Origin: Argentina anserina
Taxonomy: Eukaryota > Streptophyta > Magnoliopsida > Rosales > Rosaceae
Assembly (NCBI RefSeq): GCF_933775445.1
Contig: NW_026089422.1
Location: 248,001-312,000, forward strand
Reading direction: 5' to 3'
DNA: 64,000 nt
Shown: positions 57,770-64,000 of the stretch, piece by piece
How positions within the stretch are numbered: position 1 is the stretch's first letter
Layout of the letters: the number at the start of each line of letters is the position of its first letter
The notes under the pieces: generated by a model
Databases searched by the model: none
Seen by the model: only the letters and a program-made list of their open reading frames with translations
What the model was told of the DNA's origin: nothing
Position numbers and translations under genes: made by a program

Positions 57770-59980
57770 GCTTTCTGATGCGAGTTTCTATTGAATTTGA
57801 GAGTTTTGCAATTGTGGGAGTGTGTTTCTTTCAAACTGAGTATCTTTACATCGTTTGCGTATCTTTACTATTCCAATTGTGTATCTTTACATCGTTTGCG
57901 TATCTTTACTATTCCAATTGTGTATCTTTTCATTTCTCGTTTGAGTATCTTTCTATAAGGCTTCTGATGCGAGTTTCGATTGTATTTGAGAGTTTTGCCA
58001 GTGTGGGAGTGTGTTTCTTTCAAACTGAGTATCTTTACATCGTTTGCGTATCTTTACTATCCCAATTGTGTATCTTTTCATTTCTCGTTTGAGTATCTTT
58101 ACTATTCCAATTGTGTATCTTTTCATTTCTCGTTTGAGTATCTTTCTGTAAGGCTTCTGATGCGAGTTTCTATTGAATTTGAGAGTTTTGCAAGTGTGGG
58201 AGTGTGTTTCTTTCAAACTGAGTATCTTTACATCGTTTGCGTATCTTTACTATTCCAATTGTGTATCTTTACATCGTTTGCGTATCTTTACAATTCCAAT
58301 TAAGTATCTTTTCATTTCTCGTTTGAGTATCTTTTTGTAAGGCTTTCTGATGCGAGTTTCTATTGAATTTGAGAGTTTTGCAAGTGTGGGAGTGTGTTTC
58401 TTTCAAACTGAGTATCTTTACATCGTTTGCGTATCTTTACTATTCCAATTGTGTATCTTTACATCGTTTGCGTATCTTTACTATTCCAATTGTGTATCTT
58501 TTCATTTCTCGTTTGAGTATGTTTCTGTAAGGCTTTCTCATGCGAGTTTCTATTGAATTTGAGAGTTTTGCAAGTGTGGGAGTGTGTTTCTTTCAAACTG
58601 AGTATCTTTACATAGTTTGCGTATCTTTACTATTCCAATTGTGTATCTTTACATCGTTTGCGTATCTTTACTATTCCAATTGTGTATCTTTTCATTTCTC
58701 GTTTGAGTATCTTTCTGTAAGGCTTTCTGATGCGAGTTTCTATTGAATTTGAGAGTTTTGCAATTGTGGGAGTCTGTTTCTTTCAAACTGAGTATCTTTA
58801 CATCGTTTGCGTATCTTTACTATTCCAATTGTGTATCTTTTCATTTCTCGTTTGAGTATCTTTCTGTAAGGCTTCTGATGCGAGTTTCTATTGTATTTGA
58901 GAGTTTTGCAAATGTGGGAGTGTGTTTCTTTCAAACTGAGTATCTTTACATCGTTTGCGTATCTTTACTATTCCAATTGTGTATCTTTACATCGTTTGCG
59001 TATCTTTACTATTCCAATTGTGTATCTTTTCATTTCTCGTTTGAGTATCTTTCTGTAAGGCTTCTGATGCGAGTTTCTATTGTATTTGAGAGTTTTGCAA
59101 ATGTGGGAGTGTGTTTCTTTCAAACTGAGTATCTTTACATCGTTTGCGTATCTTTACTATTCCAATTGTGTATCTTTACATCGTTTGCGTATCTTTACTA
59201 TTCCAATTGTGTATCTTTTCATTTCTCGTTTGAGTATCTTTCTGTAAGGCTTTCTGATGCGAGTTTCTATTGAATTTGAGAGTTTTGCAATTGTGGGAGT
59301 GTGTTTCTTTCAAACTGAGTATCTTTACATCGTTTGCGTATCTTTACTATTCCAATTGTGTATCTTTACATCGTTTGCGTATCTTTACTATTCCAATTGT
59401 GTATCTTTTCATTTCTCGTTTGAGTATCTTTCTATAAGGCTTCTGATGCGAGTTTCGATTGTATTTGAGAGTTTTGCCAGTGTGGGAGTGTGTTTCTTTC
59501 AAACTGAGTATCTTTACATCGTTTGCGTATCTTTACTATTCTAATTGTGTATCTTTTCATTTCTCGTTTGAGTATCTTTACTATTCCAATTGTGTATCTT
59601 TTCATTTCTCGTTTGAGTATCTTTCTGTAAGGCTTCTGATGCGAGTTTCTATTGAATTTGAGAGTTTTGCAAGTGTGGGAGTGTGTTTCTTTCAAACTGA
59701 GTATCTTTACATCGTTTGCGTATCTTTACTATTCCAATTGTGTATCTTTACATCGTTTGCGTATCTTTACAATTCCAATTAAGTATCTTTTCATTTCTCG
59801 TTTGAGTATCTTTTTGTAAGGCTTTCTGATGCGAGTTTCTATTGAATTTGAGAGTTTTGCAAGTGTGGGAGTGTGTTTCTTTCAAACTGAGTATCTTTAC
59901 ATCGTTTGCGTATCTTTACTATTCCAATTGTGTATCTTTACATCGTTTGCGTATCTTTACTATTCCAATTGTGTATCTTT
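57770..59980 (+). repeat. 1479-bp higher-order repeat, two partial copies
   Basis: Similarity at 1479-bp spacing runs from about 57770-58500 to 59250-59980. Both copies carry CTATAAGGCTTCTG with TTTCGATTGTATTT, TTTTGCCAGTG, a 45-bp internal duplication and CCAATTAAGTATC. Differences include TATCCCAATTG at about 58058 against TATTCTAATTG. Confidence 0.85.
58056..58145 (+). repeat. 45-bp tandem duplication inside a satellite unit
   Basis: The segment from ACTATTCCAATTGTG through CGTTTGAGTATCTTT is present twice (58056-58100 and 58101-58145), enlarging a 148-bp unit to 193 bp. The joint falls at a GTATCTTT box, so slippage or exchange between boxes explains it. The copy 1479 bp downstream has the same duplication at 59535-59624. 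Confidence 0.92.
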
Positions 59981-62900
59981 TCATTTCTCGTTTGAGTATC
60001 TTTCTGTAAGGCTTTCTGATGCGTGTTTCTATTGAATTTGAGAGTTTTGCAAGTGTGGGAGTGTGTTTCTTTCAAACTGAGTATCTTTACATAGTTTGCG
60101 TATCTTTACTATTCCAATTGTGTATCTTTAAATCGTTTGCGTATCTTTACTATTCCAATTGTGTATCTTTTCATTTCTTGTTTGAGTATGTTTCTGTAAG
60201 GCTTTCTGATGCGAGTTTCTATTGAATTTGAGAGTTTTGCAAGTGTGGGAGTGTGTTTCTTTCAAACTGAGTATCTTTACATAGTTTGCGTATCTTTACT
60301 ATACCAATTGTGTATTTTTACATCGTTTGCGTATCTTTACTATTCCAATTGTGTATCTTTTCATTTCTCGTTTGAGTATCTTTCTGTAAGGCTTTCTGAT
60401 GCGAGTTTCTATTGAATTTGAGAGTTTTGCAATTGTGGGAGTGTGTTTCTTTCAAACTGAGTATCTTTACATCGTTTGCGTATCTTTACTATTCCAATTG
60501 TGTATCTTTACATCGTTTGCGTATCTTTACTATTCCAATTGTGTATCTTTTCATTTCTCGTTTGAGTATCTTTCTGTAAGGCTTCTGATGCGAGTTTCTA
60601 TTGTATTTGAGAGTTTTGCAAGTGTGGGAGTGTGTTTCTTTCAAACTGAGTATCTTTACATCGTTTGCGTATCCTTACTATTCCAATTGTGTATCTTTAC
60701 ATCGTTTGCGTATCTTTACAATTCCAATTGAGTATCTTTTCATTTCACGTTTGAGTATCTTTCTGTAAGGCTTTCTGATGCGAGTTTCTATTGTATTTGA
60801 GAGTTTTGCAAGTGTGGGAGTGTGTTTCTTTCAAACTGAGTATCTTTACATAGTTTGCGTATCTTTACTATTCCAATTGTGTATCTTTACATCGTTTGCG
60901 TATCTTTACTATTCCAATTGTGTATCTTTTCATTTCTCGTTTGAGTATCTTTCTGTAAGGCTTTCTGATGCGAGTTTCTATTGAATTTGAGAGTTTTGCA
61001 AGTGTGGGAGTGTGTTTCTTTCAAACTGAGTATCTTTACATCGTTTGCGTATCTTTACTATTCCAATTGTGTATCTTTACATCGTTTGCGTATCTTTACT
61101 ATTCCAATTGTGTATCTTTTCATTTCTCGTTTGAGTATCTTTCTGTAAGGCTTTCTGATGCGAGTTTCTATTGAATTTGAGAGTTTTGCAAGTGTGGGAG
61201 TGTGTTTCTTTCAAACTGAGTATCTTTACATAGTTTGCGTATCTTTACTATTCCAATTGTGTATCTTTAAATCGTTTGCGTATCTTTACTATTCCAATTG
61301 TGTATCTTTTCATTTCTTGTTTGAGTATGTTTCTGTAAGGCTTTCTGATGCGAGTTTCTATTGAATTTGAGAGTTTTGCAAGTGTGGGAGTGTGTTTCTT
61401 TCAAACTGAGTATCTTTACATAGTTTGCGTATCTTTACTATACCAATTGTGTATTTTTACATCGTTTGCGTATCTTTACTATTCCAATTGTGTATCTTTT
61501 CATTTCTCGTTTGAGTATCTTTCTGTAAGGCTTTCTGATGCGAGTTTCTATTGAATTTGAGAGTTTTGCAATTGTGGGAGTGTGTTTCTTTCAAACTGAG
61601 TATCTTTACATCGTTTGCGTATCTTTACTATTCCAATTGTGTATCTTTACATCGTTTGCGTATCTTTACTATTCCAATTGTGTATCTTTTCATTTCTCGT
61701 TTGAGTATCTTTCTGTAAGGCTTCTGATGCGAGTTTCTATTGTATTTGAGAGTTTTGCAAGTGTGGGAGTGTGTTTCTTTCAAACTGAGTATCTTTACAT
61801 CGTTTGCGTATCCTTACTATTCTAATTGTGTATCTTTACATCGTTTGCGTATCTTTACAATTCCAATTGAGTATCTTTTCATTTCACGTTTGAGTATCTT
61901 TCTGTAAGGCTTTCTGATGCGAGTTTCTATTGTATTTGAGAGTTTTGCAAGTGTGGGAGTGTGTTTCTTTCAAACTGAGTATCTTTACATAGTTTGCGTA
62001 TCTTTACTATTCCAATTGTGTATCTTTACATCGTTTGCGTATCTTTACTATTCCAATTGTGTATCTTTTCATTTCTCGTTTGAGTATCTTTCTGTAAGGC
62101 TTTCTGATGCGAGTTTCTATTGAATTTGAGAGTTTTGCAAGTGTGGGAGTGTGTTTCTTTCAAACTGAGTATCTTTACATCGTTTGCGTATCTTTACTAT
62201 TCCAATTGTGTATCTTTACATCGTTTGCGTATCTTTACTATTCCAATTGTGTATCTTTTCATTTCTCGTTTGAGTATCTTTCTGTAAGGCTTTCTGATGC
62301 GAGTTTCTATTGAATTTGATAGTTTTGCAAGTGTGGGAGTGTGTTTCTTTCAAACTGAGTATCTTTACATAGTTTGCGTATCTTTACTATTCCAATTGTG
62401 TATCTTTAAATCGTTTGCGTATCTTTACTATTCCAATTGTGTATCTTTTCATTTCTTGTTTGAGTATGTTTCTGTAAGGCTTTCTGATGCGAGTTTCTAT
62501 TGAATTTGAGAGTTTTGCAAGTGTGGGAGTGTGTTTCTTTCAAACTGAGTATCTTTACATAGTTTGCGTATCTTTACTATACCAATTGTGTATTTTTACA
62601 TCGTTTGCGTATCTTTACTATTCCAATTGTGTATCTTTTCATTTCTCGTTTGAGTATCTTTCTGTAAGGCTTTCTGATGCGAGTTTCTATTGAATTTGAG
62701 AGTTTTGCAATTGTGGGAGTGTGTTTCTTTCAAACTGAGTATCTTTACATCGTTTGCGTATCTTTACTATTCCAATTGTGTATCTTTACATCGTTTGCGT
62801 ATCTTTACTATTCCAATTGTGTATCTTTTCATTTCTCGTTTGAGTATCTTTCTGTAAGGCTTCTGATGCGAGTTTCTATTGTATTTGAGAGTTTTGCAAG

Positions 62901-63245
62901 TGTGGGAGTGTGTTTCTTTCAAACTTAGTATCTTTACATCGTTTGCGTATCCTTACTATTCTAATTGTGTATCTTTACATCGTTTGCGTATCTTTACAAT
63001 TCCAATTGAGTATCTTTTCATTTCACGTTTGAGTATCTTTCTGTAAGGCTTTCTGATGCGAGTTTCTATTGTATTTGAGAGTTTTGCAAGTGTGGGAGTG
63101 TGTTTCTTTCAAACTGAGTATCTTTACATAGTTTGCGTATCTTTACTATTCCAATTGTGTATCTTTACATCGTTTGCGTATCTTTACTATTCCAATTGTG
63201 TATCTTTTCATTTCTCGTTTGAGTATCTTTCTGTAAGGCTTTCTG
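59829..63245 (+). repeat. 1139-bp six-unit higher-order repeat, three tandem copies
   Basis: Copies 59829-60967, 60968-62106 and 62107-63245 each contain five 190-bp units and one 189-bp unit. In order the markers are: plain unit, TTTAAATCGTTTGCG with CATTTCTTGTTTGAG, CTATACCAATTGTG with GTATTTTTACATCG, CAATTGTGGG, GTATCCTTACTATT with CATTTCACGTTTGAG, then ATTGTATTTG with CATAG. Neighbouring copies differ at about two noticed positions each (GATGCGTG at about 60020, TTCTAATTG at about 61820, GATAG at about 62320, CTTAGTATC at about 62925). This is the cleanest and probably youngest HOR in the window. Confidence 0.93.
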
Positions 63246-64000
63246 ATGCGAGTTTCTATTGAATTTGAGAGTTTTGCAATTGTGGGAGTCTGTTTCTTTC
63301 AAACTGAGTATCTTTACATCGTTTGCGTATCTTTACTATTCCAATTGTGTATCTTTTCATTTCTCGTTTCAGTATCTTTCTGTATGGCTTTCTGATGCGA
63401 GTTTCTATTGAATTTGAGAAGTTTGCAAGTGTGGGAGTGTGTTTCTTTCAAACTGAGTATCTTTACATCGTTTGCGTATCTTTACTATTCCAATTGTGTA
63501 TCTTTTTATTTCTCGTTTCAGTATCTTTCTGTAAGGCTTTCTGATGCGAGTTTCTATTGAATTTGAGAGGTTTGCAAGTGTGGGAGTGTGTTTCTTTCAA
63601 ACTGAGTATCTTTACATTGTTTGCGTATCTTTACTATTCCAATTGTGTATCTTTTCATTTCTCGTTTGAGTATGTTTCTGTAATGCTTTCTGATGCGAGT
63701 TTCTATTGAATTTGAGAGTTTTGCAAGTGTGGGAGTGTGTTTCTTTCAAACTGAGTATCTTTACATCGTTTGCGTATCTTTACTATTCCAATTGTGTATC
63801 TTTTCATTTCTCGTTTGAGTATCTTTCTGTAAGGCTTTCTGATGCGAATTTCTATTGAATTTGAGAGTTTTGCAAGTGTGGGAGTGTGTTTCTTTCAAAC
63901 TGAGTATCTTTACATAGTTTGCGTATCTTTACTATTCCAATTATGTATCTTTACATCGTTTGCGTATCTTTACTATTCCAATTGTGTATCTTTTCATTTC

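Larger units (their letters stand above)
36126..64000. repeat. Satellite DNA array, right part (same family)
   Basis: The array resumes immediately after the right LTR, in the same orientation and in register with the left part: joining CTGTAAGGC at 28234-28242 to TTCTGATGCG at 36131 restores a normal unit. It runs off the right edge. Its variant content differs from the left part. Between about 36 and 55 kb many units carry a second sub-repeat reading TCTCTACAATTCCAATTGAG, and a TCATTATTATTCC variant occurs only between 42189 and 53742. From about 55 kb onward the units look more like the left part. The same 149/190/231 bp length classes occur, but four-box (272-bp) units were not noticed here. 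Confidence 0.98.

Noticed and set aside
1..64000. Telomere-type TTTAGGG repeats or rDNA spacer sub-repeats
   Set aside because: No TTTAGGG runs were seen, and there is no rRNA sequence or rRNA promoter. Spacer origin cannot be excluded, but nothing supports it.

Overview
The window is eukaryotic, almost certainly plant nuclear heterochromatin. About 88% of it (1-28242 and 36126-64000) is one A/T-rich satellite DNA family, interrupted once by a complete LTR retrotransposon (28243-36125). The plant assignment rests on the retrotransposon: its primer-binding site matches the 3' end of a plant tRNA-Asp, its LTRs are 2.2 kb, and it carries a conserved GGGAGGCAACCCA element and GTGTGGGG polypurine motifs. 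These features are typical of the plant Ty3/gypsy Athila/Tat group. I cannot name the species. I found no convincing protein-coding gene, no rRNA or tRNA gene and no CRISPR array; the many small open frames are by-products of the tandem repeat.

Satellite: the basic unit is 190 bp, made of a roughly 60-bp non-repeated part, two 41-bp sub-repeats and a 48-bp tail. Adding or losing 41-bp sub-repeats gives 149-, 190-, 231- and 272-bp forms, each with a 1-bp-shorter version (GGCTTCTG instead of GGCTTTCTG). A GTATCTTT box recurs about every 19-23 bp. Variant units are arranged in higher-order repeats (HORs). Left array: 760, 827, 1245, 1963 and 2425 bp tandem HORs plus block copies displaced by 8992, 7108/6728 and 5383 bp. 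Right array: 1055, 2868, 1622, 3774, 2571, 1479 and 1139 bp spacings, ending in a clean three-copy 1139-bp HOR. Several out-of-register recombination junctions can be read directly.

Retrotransposon: it lies on the + strand with 2205-bp LTRs at 28243-30447 and 33921-36125. They have equal length and differ at 5 positions. The ends are TGAT...ATCA, with a perfect 5-bp target duplication AAGGC. The tRNA-Asp primer site starts at 30450 and the polypurine tract lies just before the 3' LTR. The 3473-bp internal region has no recognisable gag, protease, reverse transcriptase, RNase H or integrase, so this is a young, structurally intact, non-autonomous (LARD-like) Athila-type element. It would depend on proteins from an autonomous relative. 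A 10-bp stretch of U5 is perfectly complementary to the primer-binding site and resembles the T-arm of the primer tRNA.

How it fits together: the satellite evolves by unequal exchange and block duplication. The retrotransposon jumped into one satellite unit recently; its LTR divergence (about 0.23%) is close to that between copies of the youngest HOR (about 0.2%). All repeat comparisons were made by eye, so block edges are approximate to a few tens of bases unless stated otherwise.
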